Source of the DNA: an uncultured Pseudomonadota bacterium
Lineage (GTDB): Bacteria; Pseudomonadota; Alphaproteobacteria; UBA9219
DNA length: 64,000 nt
Direction: 5' to 3'
Assembly: GCA_903919315.1 (NCBI GenBank)
Contig: CAIXHP010000030.1
Coordinates: forward strand, 62,001-126,000
The notes beneath the pieces are model-generated. The model saw nothing but the letters and a program-made list of their open reading frames with translations. It ran no database searches and was not told where the DNA came from. Shown here piece after piece: positions 7,338 through 15,355 of this stretch (its first letter is position 1; the number at the start of each line of letters is the position of its first letter). A program made the translations under genes and the position numbers.

Positions 7338-7811
7338 ATGAAGCGAACAATTTCGACTATTGGCTACGAGGGCGTGACAATTGAACAATTCGTCGCGGCG
7401 CTTAAACATGCCTCGATCGATCTGTTGATCGATGTCCGCGACATACCCTTGTCGCGTAAAAAAGGCTTCTCAAAGAACCAGTTAGCCGAAATCCTACGCT
7501 CGTGGGGCATTGAATACGTTCACCTGCGTGGGCTTGGCGATCCGAAGGAAGGTCGTGAGGCTGCTCGTGCTGGCAACTACACGTTATTCCAAAAGATTTT
7601 TGGCAAACATATGCGTTCGGATGTAGCCGAGAGAGATTTAGGCACAGCATCACAGCTGGCGCGCAATAGCCGCGCATGCTTGATGTGCTTTGAAGCCGAT
7701 TACGAGAAATGCCATCGGAGCATCGTTGCCGATCATCTGTCCCGCATGACAGGATTGACGGTAACCCCTCTGGCCGTTCAGGATGTTCGGGTCGGCAGAA
7801 TCGCTGCCTGA
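7338..7811 (+). CDS. DUF488 family protein
   Basis: The 157-residue product shows the DUF488 signature: TIGYEG at the N-terminus, LLIDVRDIPLSRKKGFSK, YVHLRGLGDP, then CLMCFEADYEKCHRSIVADHL with the conserved Cys and His pairs. The start at 7338 follows an AGGAGAC ribosome site. The biochemical role of DUF488 is not settled; a nucleic-acid or nucleotide-related activity has been suggested for the family because it is common in mobile elements and conflict systems. It is followed 20 bases later by a partner gene that often accompanies it. Confidence 0.85.
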   Translation: MKRTISTIGYEGVTIEQFVAALKHASIDLLIDVRDIPLSRKKGFSKNQLAEILRSWGIEYVHLRGLGDPKEGREAARAGNYTLFQKIFGKHMRSDVAERDLGTASQLARNSRACLMCFEADYEKCHRSIVADHLSRMTGLTVTPLAVQDVRVGRIAA

Positions 7812-7831
7812 ATTCATCCTCCGGTCTGGTC

Positions 7832-8599
7832 ATGTCAAATTTCGAAGGCACATCTGAAGCTATTATCCTTGTCAAAGCCTCGCCGCAAGTTGGCAAGAAA
7901 CACGGCGAGACTGTTTGCTGCGCTGGTGTTAACGACGCCGGAGAATGGGTCAGACTTTACCCGGTTACGTTCCGCACGCTCGACCAAGCCAGTCAGTTTC
8001 GTCGCTGGGATAGAATCCGCTTTCGTTGGCAGAAACCGAAAGATGATCCGCGCCCCGAAAGCTTGCGCGTCGATCATCAGTCGATTGAGATCATCGGAGA
8101 GTTAAAACAAAAAGAGCGCCTCAATTTCCTGCAGCGCCTTGAAGTGAGTTCCATCAATAAGGCCAAAACTGAAGGCAAAACGCTGGCCTTGCTGAGGCCG
8201 CGCGATCTGAAATTCTCGATCGAGAAAAAATCCGACGACGCTCTCGTCGAAGAGAAAAAGAAATTTGCGGAGTCTGTGGCGCAAGCGGATATGTTCAATT
8301 CGTCGCCGCTTATTCCGTATGAGCCTTGCCCGTATGTTTTCAAATACAACTATGTCACCGACGATGGTGAACGCACCGGTACCTGTCAGGATTGGGAAAC
8401 GGACGCCACGTTTTATAACTGGAGCCGTCATTACGGCGAACAGAAAGCGCTTGAAAACATGCAGCGTGTGTTCGGCGATGAATATCCAAACAAGGGCATG
8501 GTGTTCGCCATGGGGACACATTCGCTCTATCCGGACACATGGTTGATCAATGGCATCATTCGCTTGGATGAAATCCGGCAAATGAGCCTCAGTCTCTAG
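7832..8599 (+). CDS. DUF488-partner protein, possibly dual OB-fold
   Basis: The 255-residue product begins SEAIILVKASPQVGKKHGETVCCAGV and continues with WVRLYPVTFRTL and a RWDRIRF stretch. This resembles the N-terminus of a family regularly encoded next to DUF488 proteins, which I recall being described as a dual-OB-domain protein; I am not certain of the name. There is no membrane segment. The C-terminus ends HSLYPDTWLINGIIRL. Proximity (20 bases) to the DUF488 gene suggests the two act together. The ATG at 7832 is taken because family similarity starts there. A perfect hairpin follows at 8636-8657. Confidence 0.65.
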   Translation: MSNFEGTSEAIILVKASPQVGKKHGETVCCAGVNDAGEWVRLYPVTFRTLDQASQFRRWDRIRFRWQKPKDDPRPESLRVDHQSIEIIGELKQKERLNFLQRLEVSSINKAKTEGKTLALLRPRDLKFSIEKKSDDALVEEKKKFAESVAQADMFNSSPLIPYEPCPYVFKYNYVTDDGERTGTCQDWETDATFYNWSRHYGEQKALENMQRVFGDEYPNKGMVFAMGTHSLYPDTWLINGIIRLDEIRQMSLSL

Positions 8600-8635
8600 A
8601 GCCTACTTAATCAGAACATCAATCAGCCGCCATAG

Positions 8636-8657
8636 CGGACAATCGCCAGATTGTCCG
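8636..8657 (+). terminator. Perfect 9-bp hairpin behind the DUF488 pair
   Basis: CGGACAATC at 8636-8644 pairs with GATTGTCCG at 8649-8657 around the loop GCCA. No T run follows. It probably marks the end of the modification transcript. Confidence 0.4.
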
Positions 8658-8690
8658 AACATGATCCTTTGTGGCCGCAGAAAGCCATAA

Positions 8691-8739
8691 GATTATCCAC
8701 TTATTGAGTGGATAATCCCTGCGAATGAAGCGTTCATGG
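8691..8739 (+). promoter_or_regulatory. Promoter-leader module A with palindrome
   Basis: A perfect 11-bp inverted repeat (GATTATCCACT at 8691-8701, AGTGGATAATC at 8707-8717) contains GATAAT at 8711-8716, a plausible -10. AGCGTTCATGG follows at 8729-8739, 25 bases before the ATG at 8765. The same GATAAT and AGCGTTCATGG, with identical spacing to each other and to the start codon, occur before the gene at 9785. No -35 consensus is visible, which would fit an activator-dependent promoter. Confidence 0.5.
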
Positions 8740-8764
8740 ACGCGTGATTAGCAAGGAGGCATCC

Positions 8765-9274
8765 ATGAATGACACAATCAAAGTCGGATATGCCCGCAAG
8801 CCATCATGCATCAGCGATGTCAAGGAAAGCTCCTTCGGGCTTGATCCCCTGGACACGATGATCGTCGAGACAAAGGCCATGAGCGCGGAAGAATACGACG
8901 ACTTCGCGCAGGACTTTTACGCCAGCCGCGACTGGCTCGACGGCAAAGGTGGATCAAGAAACGGCATCATCAAAGCCATCGAAATCACAGCGCCGGAGCG
9001 CGAACCGCTTTACGTCAATCCGGAAGGCCACAGTTATGCCCGTTACGTCGGCATCCTCATCAAGCCACAGGATCAGGCCACGAAATACCCGCACGTCCAT
9101 GTGCAACTGACGGGAAAGGACGGCAACGCATTCTTCATCCTCGGTCGCTGCCAGGGCGCGGCGCGCAAGGCCGGTGTGCCGGATGACCAGATCAAAGCCT
9201 TCATGAGCGAGGCCAGTGTCGGCAACTACGACCATCTGCTGGCGACATGTATGCGCTGGTTCGATTGCCGCTGA
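8765..9274 (+). CDS. Conserved phage/mobile-element hypothetical protein
   Basis: The start at 8765 follows an AAGGAGG ribosome site. The 169-residue product ends with a region seen in many phage and plasmid proteins: VQLTGKDGNAFFILGRCQGAARKAG followed by NYDHLLATCMRWF. The N-terminal half contains a MSAEEYDDFAQDFYASRDWL segment. Function is unknown. It is transcribed from the promoter-leader module at 8691-8739, one of two such modules in this stretch, so it is likely co-regulated with the gene at 9785. Confidence 0.7.
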   Translation: MNDTIKVGYARKPSCISDVKESSFGLDPLDTMIVETKAMSAEEYDDFAQDFYASRDWLDGKGGSRNGIIKAIEITAPEREPLYVNPEGHSYARYVGILIKPQDQATKYPHVHVQLTGKDGNAFFILGRCQGAARKAGVPDDQIKAFMSEASVGNYDHLLATCMRWFDCR

Positions 9275-9297
9275 GAATCATTTGAAAGGAACATGTC

Positions 9298-9681
9298 ATG
9301 AGCAAATCCAAGACCAACAAAACAAAAACACCCGCCCCATCCAAAACCAAGACGACCCCCAAAAAAGCCAAGCCTGTCGGCAACGGCGCGCAGTCCAGTG
9401 AACAAAGCGTTCCGATGAAAGCCGCCCTCGCGGCGGTCGCAGCCATGCCATCGGAACCGGCCAAAGAAAGCAAGCTGGCGATTGTCATAAAATTACTGTC
9501 TCGCCCCGAAGGTGCGACGATTGAAGACATGGTCACCGCAACGGGCTGGCAAAAGCACACGGTGCGCGCATGCATTTCGCACGCGTTGGCCAAGAAGCGT
9601 GGTTACCAAATCGTTTCCGACAAGCCTCAGGGCGGCAAGCGTATTTATAAAATCGCTGATGCCGTGAAAGACGATCATTAG
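9298..9681 (+). CDS. DUF3489 family protein
   Basis: This 127-residue protein has a lysine, threonine and proline-rich tail at residues 1-30 that probably binds nucleic acid, and a C-terminal DUF3489 domain: LAIVIKLLSRPEGATIEDMVTATGWQKHTVRA, then GYQIVSDKPQGGKRIYKI. DUF3489 is predicted to be a winged helix-turn-helix. It lies 23 bases behind the preceding gene, with AAAGGA before its ATG. Its stop codon sits inside a perfect inverted repeat (9670-9690). Confidence 0.8.
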   Translation: MSKSKTNKTKTPAPSKTKTTPKKAKPVGNGAQSSEQSVPMKAALAAVAAMPSEPAKESKLAIVIKLLSRPEGATIEDMVTATGWQKHTVRACISHALAKKRGYQIVSDKPQGGKRIYKIADAVKDDH

Positions 9682-9690
9682 ATGATCGTC
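9670..9690. terminator. 9-bp inverted repeat across the stop codon
   Basis: GACGATCAT at 9670-9678 pairs with ATGATCGTC at 9682-9690; the loop is the TAG stop of the DUF3489 gene. There is no T run. It may weaken read-through or stabilise the message end. Confidence 0.3.
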
Positions 9691-9719
9691 CATGCCGTCT
9701 CTTCGCAAAGAAACAATCG

Positions 9720-9759
9720 CTTATCCAGTTGATAATCAACGGGATAAGAGCGTTCATGG
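9720..9759 (+). promoter_or_regulatory. Promoter-leader module B with palindrome
   Basis: A 14-bp inverted repeat with one mismatch (CTTATCCAGTTGAT at 9720-9733, ATCAACGGGATAAG at 9735-9748) contains GATAAT at 9731-9736. AGCGTTCATGG is at 9749-9759, 25 bases before the ATG at 9785. GATAAT and AGCGTTCATGG have the same spacing (12 bases between) as in module A at 8711-8739. The palindrome centre lies about 10 bases closer to the gene than in module A, one helical turn. Confidence 0.5.
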
Positions 9760-9784
9760 TGTCGTAAAAACAAAGGAGAACACC

Positions 9785-10015
9785 ATGAAAAACACAGACA
9801 AAGCCAACGTTGCCAAGACGGTCATCGCAGCAAACCTTGAAGGTCTGGCTCAACGCCTGATCGAGATGGCGCAGCTGGCCAAAGAAGCCAGCGACGCTAT
9901 GGAGAACGGCGAACAGAATTTGGCCATCGGGACGGTGCTGACCTTTGAAAGCCAGATCCCTGAAATCGAGGCCTTGTTTAAGACCGCGATCCTCATGCAT
10001 CGCAATTCGATCTGA
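9785..10015 (+). CDS. Small hypothetical phage protein
   Basis: The 76-residue product is mostly helical and acidic (LEGLAQRLIEMAQLAKEASDAM). The start at 9785 follows AAAGGAG. No family is recognised and there is no membrane segment. It is expressed from the module at 9720-9759 and is followed nine bases later by the DUF6900-like gene. Confidence 0.6.
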   Translation: MKNTDKANVAKTVIAANLEGLAQRLIEMAQLAKEASDAMENGEQNLAIGTVLTFESQIPEIEALFKTAILMHRNSI

Positions 10016-10024
10016 GGTGATGCC

Positions 10025-10513
10025 ATGACCGATGTCGATACAATCATCGCAGAAATCGCCAGGAAGCAGCTTCGCATCGAAACGCTGGAAACGCGCAAAT
10101 CCGACAGCCTCGACTTCCATGATGTCAGCGTGTGGGGCTTGCGAACGGCGTTGCTCTGCGCCTTTGAGGCCGGACGTAAAGCCGCGCGCCGCAAGCCAAG
10201 GGTTATTGAGACAGGCAAGAAAGACACGAGTTATCGCGCGACGATTGAGGCCAGCTACCAAGATCTTGTCGAAGTCTGGGGCGAACCGTCCAAGGGTGAT
10301 GGCTACAAGACCGAGGCCGAATGGGTCATCCGTCCCGCCGGCAAGTCCGTCATTACGGTCTACAATTACAAAAACAGCCGCGCTTACGATTACAAATATC
10401 CTGAGATCAAGGATGTGCGGGAATGGCATATCGGCGGTCACAACACCGATGTCGTCGACCGCTTGCTCAAAATGATGAATGGACGGGCAAAATTAATTCA
10501 CCGCGCTCAATGA
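10025..10513 (+). CDS. Phage protein with DUF6900-like N-terminus
   Basis: The 162-residue protein combines an N-terminal LETRKSDSLDFHDVSVWGLR segment, the mark of DUF6900-type phage proteins, with a C-terminal half containing WGEPSKGDGYKTEAEWVI, VYNYKNSRAY and EWHIGGHNTDVV. The C-terminal pattern occurs in proteins of diverse phages, to my recollection, without a proven role. An AGGTGATGCC stretch precedes the ATG. It is the last gene before the packaging module. Confidence 0.65.
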   Translation: MTDVDTIIAEIARKQLRIETLETRKSDSLDFHDVSVWGLRTALLCAFEAGRKAARRKPRVIETGKKDTSYRATIEASYQDLVEVWGEPSKGDGYKTEAEWVIRPAGKSVITVYNYKNSRAYDYKYPEIKDVREWHIGGHNTDVVDRLLKMMNGRAKLIHRAQ

Positions 10514-10554
10514 GCGCTTGGCACAGGCATCGTCAGAAATGACCGCGATCAACC

Positions 10555-11079
10555 ATGGGAATGAATGTCACCGCCTACGCGCGGCATCGCGGCGTCAGCC
10601 ACGTTGCGGTTTTGAAGGCGCTCAAAGCCGGACGCATCGTCAAGGAAGCTGACGGAACCATCGATCCAGCCAAGGCCGATGCCGCATGGGAACAGAACAC
10701 CAGTCAAGCGCAGCAGCGGAAGCCCAATCATAAAGAGGCCAGCGATGAACGGCAGACGGAACCTTCCGTCAGCGGCACCGCCAGCATCGGCGGCGGGCCG
10801 AGCTATGCCCAGAGTCGTGCCATCAAGGAAGCCTATCTCGCGCGGCTTGCCAAACTTGAATATGAAGAAAAATCGGGCGCGGTGGTTCGTGCCGACAACG
10901 TCAAGGTGGCGTGGTTCAACATCCTGCGCGTCCTCCGTGACCGCGTACTAAATCTGCCGGATCGGCTGGCGCCTGTATTGGCGGCGGAAACAGATCCGAA
11001 GAAAATTCGGGAATTTCTGGATTCCGAGCTTCGCCAAATTCTGACCGACGCAGCCGAAAGTTCAGCGACACAAGATTAA
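10555..11079 (+). CDS. Phage terminase small subunit (Nu1-like)
   Basis: The 174-residue product has an N-terminal helix-turn-helix that matches lambda Nu1-type small subunits (VTAYARHRGVSHVAVLKALKAGRI, then IDPAKADAAW), a disordered linker at 45-80, and a C-terminal helical part (LARLAKLEYEEKSGAVVRAD and a long helix) that mediates assembly and contact with the large subunit. It recognises phage DNA for packaging. A second in-frame ATG at 10561 is an alternative start; no strong ribosome site marks either. Its stop overlaps the terL start as TAATG. Confidence 0.85.
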   Translation: MGMNVTAYARHRGVSHVAVLKALKAGRIVKEADGTIDPAKADAAWEQNTSQAQQRKPNHKEASDERQTEPSVSGTASIGGGPSYAQSRAIKEAYLARLAKLEYEEKSGAVVRADNVKVAWFNILRVLRDRVLNLPDRLAPVLAAETDPKKIREFLDSELRQILTDAAESSATQD

Positions 11080-12977
11080 TGGATCCGCTCCAGCAATGCT
11101 TGACGCACGCCGCGCTGGCGCTGCGGCCAGACCCGCGTCTGTCGGTATCGGAATGGGCGGATGCACACCGGCAACTGTCCCAGACGGCATCGGGGGAACC
11201 CGGCCCGTGGCGAACGGAACGCACACCCTATCTACGGGCAATCATGGATTGCCTCTCGCCGAGTAATCCGGTCGAGAAGATCGTGTTCATGAAAGGCGCG
11301 CAGATCGGCGGCACCGAAGCCGGTAACAACTGGATCGGCTATGTCATTCATCATGCGCCAGGGCCGATGCTGGCGGTGCAACCGACCGTCGAGATGGCCA
11401 AACGTTGGTCGAAACAGCGCGTGGCATCGCTAATCGACAGCACGCCGGTATTGCGGGAACGAGTCAAAGAAGCCCGCAGCCGCGACAGCGGCAACACGGT
11501 GCAGAGCAAAGAGTTTCCAGGCGGCATTCTCGTGATGACCGGCGCCAACAGCGCCGTTGGCTTACGTTCGATGCCGGTGCGATACCTGTTCTTAGACGAA
11601 GTCGACGCCTACGATTTCGATGTGGACGGCGAAGGCGATCCGGTGGCGCTGGCCAGCCAGCGCACGATCACTTTTGCCAATCGAAAGATCTTTCTGGTCT
11701 CGACTCCAACTATTCAAGGGTTTAGCCGGATCGAGCTGGAATATGAGCAATCCGACCGCCGCCGCTGGTGGGTGCCGTGTCCGGAGTGTGACGAATTCCA
11801 GGTTATCGAGGAAAAGAACCTGCGCTGGCCGAAAGACAGGCCGGAAGAAGCGCTTTATTACTGCGTTCATTGCGGCGCCGGCATCTCCAGCCACCGCAAG
11901 GCGTGGATGAACTGTCGTGGCGAATGGCGTGCCGAACGTCCGGATAGTCCGGTTGCTGGCTTTTGGCTTTCCGGCCTTAACAGCCCCTGGCTCAGTTGGG
12001 CGCAGATCGCCGAGCGCAAAGCCGCCGCCAAGGATGACTCGGCCATGAAGGTCTATGTCAACACCATCGAGGCGCGGACATGGACGGAATCCGGCGAAGC
12101 GCCGGAATGGCAACGGCTTTATGACCGGCGCGAGGCGTATCGCATCGGCCAAGTGCCGGAAGGTGGATTGTTTCTTACGGCTGGCGTTGATGTTCAGAAA
12201 GATCGTCTTGAAATTGAAATCGTCGCATGGGGGCGCGACCGCGAAAGCTGGTCTGTTGACTATCGCGTTCTGGCTGGCGATCCGGTCAAGCCGGATGTCT
12301 GGTCAGCGCTCGACGATGTGCTGGCGGAAGCATTCCCTCACGAAAGCGGAACAAACCTTATCATCCTGAAACTGGCCATCGACACCGGCTACGCGACGCA
12401 AGAAGTTTACGATTGGGTACGGCGGCACCCGTCAGACCGTGTCATCGCCATTAAGGGCGTCGAACGCCTTGGTGCGGCCATAGGATCGCCGGCGCATATG
12501 GATGTCATGCAAAGCGGCAAACGCAAACGCCGCGGCCTTATGGTCTGGCCGGTCGGATCGTCCTTCTGCAAGTCGGAGCTGTACGGCACGCTACGCAAGG
12601 ATCGTCCGACCGACGAGCAGATTCAAGCGGGAGAAAAATATCCGTCGGGCTTTTGCCACTTCCCTAAGCACGGAGAGGAATATTTCAAGCAACTGACGGC
12701 GGAACGCCTTGTGACGGTCAAGGATCGGCGTGGCTTTCCGCACCGCGAATGGCGCAAGCTGCGCGAACGCAATGAGGCTTTGGATTGCCGCGTCTACGCC
12801 CGCGCGGCAGCCTCGGCAGTCGGCATCGACCGCTTTACGGATCTTGTTTGGCAAAAATTTGAACGTGCTCTGGGACAGACGCCTGCGCCACAGGCCGCTG
12901 CGCCGGAAGTAAAAACTGCATCCGCAACCACGCCGCAGCCCATGCAGCGGCGCGTGATAAGGAGCCGCTATATTTAA
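11079..12977 (+). CDS. terL: Phage terminase large subunit (lambda gpA family)
   Basis: This 632-residue motor cuts concatemeric phage DNA and pumps it into the prohead using ATP. A Walker A-like loop (MKGAQIGGTE, 71-80), Walker B (FLDEVDAY, about 171-178) and a zinc-binding cluster (CPEC, then CVHC around 230-265) are in place. The nuclease half starts with GVDVQKDRLEIEIVAWG. Length and order fit the lambda gpA branch, in agreement with the lambda-like head genes that follow. Its stop codon overlaps the stop of the reverse-strand HEPN-like gene. Confidence 0.95.
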   Translation: MDPLQQCLTHAALALRPDPRLSVSEWADAHRQLSQTASGEPGPWRTERTPYLRAIMDCLSPSNPVEKIVFMKGAQIGGTEAGNNWIGYVIHHAPGPMLAVQPTVEMAKRWSKQRVASLIDSTPVLRERVKEARSRDSGNTVQSKEFPGGILVMTGANSAVGLRSMPVRYLFLDEVDAYDFDVDGEGDPVALASQRTITFANRKIFLVSTPTIQGFSRIELEYEQSDRRRWWVPCPECDEFQVIEEKNLRWPKDRPEEALYYCVHCGAGISSHRKAWMNCRGEWRAERPDSPVAGFWLSGLNSPWLSWAQIAERKAAAKDDSAMKVYVNTIEARTWTESGEAPEWQRLYDRREAYRIGQVPEGGLFLTAGVDVQKDRLEIEIVAWGRDRESWSVDYRVLAGDPVKPDVWSALDDVLAEAFPHESGTNLIILKLAIDTGYATQEVYDWVRRHPSDRVIAIKGVERLGAAIGSPAHMDVMQSGKRKRRGLMVWPVGSSFCKSELYGTLRKDRPTDEQIQAGEKYPSGFCHFPKHGEEYFKQLTAERLVTVKDRRGFPHREWRKLRERNEALDCRVYARAAASAVGIDRFTDLVWQKFERALGQTPAPQAAAPEVKTASATTPQPMQRRVIRSRYI

Positions 12978-13567
12978 GGCTGTATATGCTTGTATGTGCA
13001 GCTTGCTCTAGGCTCGATGCCAGATGCCTTCTTGACAAGATCAATATAGTCAAAGGCTGTTGAGTAGAATTTCTTGGCATCATTTACATTGACGGAACGT
13101 GCATATTCTTTGTCGTGAAATGGAACGTGCAGCTTGGGAGAATCTTTAACTGTGTCCTGAATTTCAGTCTTCTCGATTTCGTAAGGTGAGGCATGGGACA
13201 GGGCGTTTCTCCAAATTTGCATTTCTTTGATTGTTTGAAAAAGACCTCGCGATTTATCCACCGGCTGATTTAGAGCAGTGCAAACTTTCTCTATTTTGTC
13301 CCAGAATCTTGTTGTCTTTTTTTAATCGTCATAATCGAAGTTTTTGAAGCTATCGTGATCCGGCATTGAGAACGCAACCGAGCTTGTAAAGCTTTCAATT
13401 GCACAAAAGGCAAGAAGCATCGATCCGGTGAAAAACGAAAAGACTTGCTCGTTCTTTCTTTCGAGATTTGCCATCTGGTCAGCTGCCTGACCCGACATGA
13501 GAAGATTCCACGATGCTCTTAACGTCAAATCCCAATCGTGGTTCTCCGCAGAATATTCATAAGCCAT
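12974..13567 (-). pseudogene. HEPN-like gene interrupted by one in-frame stop (probable moron)
   Basis: Read on the reverse strand from ATG 13567, the frame runs 81 codons, meets TAA at 13324-13322, and continues in the same frame without another stop to 12974. The part after the stop (KKTTRFWDKIEKVCTALNQP) joins smoothly onto the downstream protein, so one gene of about 197 codons appears to be split by a nonsense codon. The product is all-helical and contains RNALSH, matching the R-x4-H motif of HEPN ribonucleases. A reverse gene inside a forward late operon is typical of a lysogenic-conversion moron, often anti-phage. An AAGGA ribosome site precedes the start. The TAA could be a sequencing error. 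Confidence 0.5.
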
Positions 13568-13592
13568 GTATTGCAGTCCTTAAGAGGTAGAA

Positions 13593-13799
13593 ATGACCTA
13601 CACCATAGCACAACGCGATGCCTTGCGTCAGGCCATCGCCAGCGGGGTCTTATTGCTGCACTACGACAATAAACGCGTGCAGTACCGGAGTCTGGACGAG
13701 CTAAAGGCTGCCTTGAACGAAGTCGAGTCCGCTTTGGCACGCGACAGCGGCGAACCACAGACGCGCCAAGTCAAGATTTACGCCTCCAAGGATCTGTAA
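13593..13799 (+). CDS. gpW-like head-tail joining protein
   Basis: This 68-residue protein has the size and pattern of lambda gpW relatives (TIAQRDALRQAIASGV, then DELKAALNEVESAL), which seal the portal after DNA packaging and form the surface for tail attachment. It is preceded by AAGAGG. The last base of its stop overlaps the portal ATG (TAATG), as in lambda-like clusters. Confidence 0.85.
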   Translation: MTYTIAQRDALRQAIASGVLLLHYDNKRVQYRSLDELKAALNEVESALARDSGEPQTRQVKIYASKDL

Positions 13800-15355
13800 T
13801 GAACCTGTTTTCCCGTATCGGCGCGGCGGTCAAATACGCCGCGACCGGACGCTTGTCCATGTCGCAGCTGGCGAACGGCTTCGAGGGAGCGATGGCGCAG
13901 CGGCGATTAATCGCCTGGAAAGCCACACAACAAAACCTCAACAGCCTTCTGTCGATTGGCGGCGATGTTCTCCGCGCCCGCGCGCGGGAGATTGTCCGAA
14001 ACAATCCTTACGCCTCTAATGCGGCGGACAGTTTCGTTGCCAACGCGGTGGGAGCTGGCATTAAGCCATCAAGCCTGATTGCAGACACGGTACTCAAAGA
14101 TCAGATCCAGCAAATATGGCTGCAATGGACGGATGACGCCGATGCCGATGGGTTGACGGATTTCTACGGTCTGCAGGCGCTGGCCACCCGCGCAATGTTC
14201 GAGGCGGGCGAATGTTTCATCCGCTTCCGTCCCCGCCGTCCGGAAGATGGGCTGAAGGTTCCGTTGCAGATCCAGCTGCTCGAAGCCGAAATGCTGCCGC
14301 TGACACGCACGCAGATCGGCACCGGAACAAACCCCGTCCGCTGTGGCATCGAGTTCGACGCAATCGGTCGGCGTGTAGCCTACCATTTTTACAAGAACCA
14401 CCCTGGCGACAGCACGGTTTTTCAAAACCAAGGTGAGCTTGTGCGCGTTCCCGCCAGCGAGGTTCTACATATCTATCGTCCCCAGCGCCCTGGCCAGATC
14501 CGTGGCGTGCCGTGGATTTCGCCTGCGCTGGTGAAGCTATTTCTACTCGACCAATATGACGATGCCGAGCTTGATCGCAAAAAGGTTGCGGCCTTGTTTG
14601 CTGGCTTCATTACCAAGAACGCGCCGGAAGATAGTCTTCTCGGCGAAGGGACGCCCGATGGCGACGGTGCTGCCATCGCCGGTCTCTCGCCCGGCACGAT
14701 GCAGGTGCTGCTGCCTGGTGAGGACATCAAATTTTCCAATCCTGCCGATGTCGGTGGCTCCTATGAAATGTTCCAATATCGGACGCTGCTGGCCATCGCT
14801 GCTGCTCTGGGTGTGCCCTACACGAACATCACTGGTGATTTGAAAGCAGCCAATTATTCGAGCATCCGTGCTGGCACCGTCGAGTTTCGGCGGCGGCTGG
14901 AGCAGTTCCAATTCGCCACGTTGGTATTCCAGATGTGTCGTCCGGTCTGGAAACGCTGGCTTTCCACCGCAGTCTTGGCGGGTGCATTGCCCATGCCAAA
15001 TTTCGCCCGCAACCCCGACCTTTACACACCAGTCAAATGGATCACGCCGAAATGGCAATGGGTCGACCCGCTCAAGGATCGTCAGGCCGAGAGGATCGCG
15101 CAGGAACAAGGCTGGAAAGCGCCGAGCGACATTATCGAGGCCGAAGGCAACGACGTCGACGAAACTTTCCGCCGCATCGCCGCCGATCAGAAACGCATCA
15201 AGGATCTCGGCATCACGCTGGGGCCGCTTGAAGCACCAACATCCTCAACATCAGCATCATCATCCAGCACACCCTCTGTACAGGAACCAACTCCTGACGC
15301 GCCTTTGGTTGCGGATGCAGAACCTTCCATCGACGACAACGAGACACCAGAATGA
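13799..15355 (+). CDS. Phage portal protein (lambda gpB family)
   Basis: The 518-residue product forms the dodecameric portal ring through which DNA passes. Typical lambda-family sequences are present: ARAREIVRNNPYASNAADSF near residue 60, MFEAGECFIRFRPR, VLHIYRPQRPGQIRGVPW, and GVPYTNITGDLKAANYSS near 340. The last 45 residues are a serine, threonine and proline-rich tail. It overlaps the protease gene by ATGA, so the two are translationally coupled. Confidence 0.95.
   Translation: MNLFSRIGAAVKYAATGRLSMSQLANGFEGAMAQRRLIAWKATQQNLNSLLSIGGDVLRARAREIVRNNPYASNAADSFVANAVGAGIKPSSLIADTVLKDQIQQIWLQWTDDADADGLTDFYGLQALATRAMFEAGECFIRFRPRRPEDGLKVPLQIQLLEAEMLPLTRTQIGTGTNPVRCGIEFDAIGRRVAYHFYKNHPGDSTVFQNQGELVRVPASEVLHIYRPQRPGQIRGVPWISPALVKLFLLDQYDDAELDRKKVAALFAGFITKNAPEDSLLGEGTPDGDGAAIAGLSPGTMQVLLPGEDIKFSNPADVGGSYEMFQYRTLLAIAAALGVPYTNITGDLKAANYSSIRAGTVEFRRRLEQFQFATLVFQMCRPVWKRWLSTAVLAGALPMPNFARNPDLYTPVKWITPKWQWVDPLKDRQAERIAQEQGWKAPSDIIEAEGNDVDETFRRIAADQKRIKDLGITLGPLEAPTSSTSASSSSTPSVQEPTPDAPLVADAEPSIDDNETPE

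Noticed and set aside
6470-7339. 289-codon reverse frame opposite the ParB-methyltransferase gene
   Set aside because: Mirror of a gene with intact DPPY and SAM motifs; no independent support.
9533-10441. 302-codon reverse frame opposite three small phage genes
   Set aside because: The forward genes have ribosome sites and family features; the reverse frame has none.
13316-13324. A AAA AAG slippery word next to the stop codon of the HEPN-like gene, considered as a programmed frameshift
   Set aside because: The stop codon comes before the slippery word in reading direction and both halves are in the same frame, so frameshifting there cannot join them.
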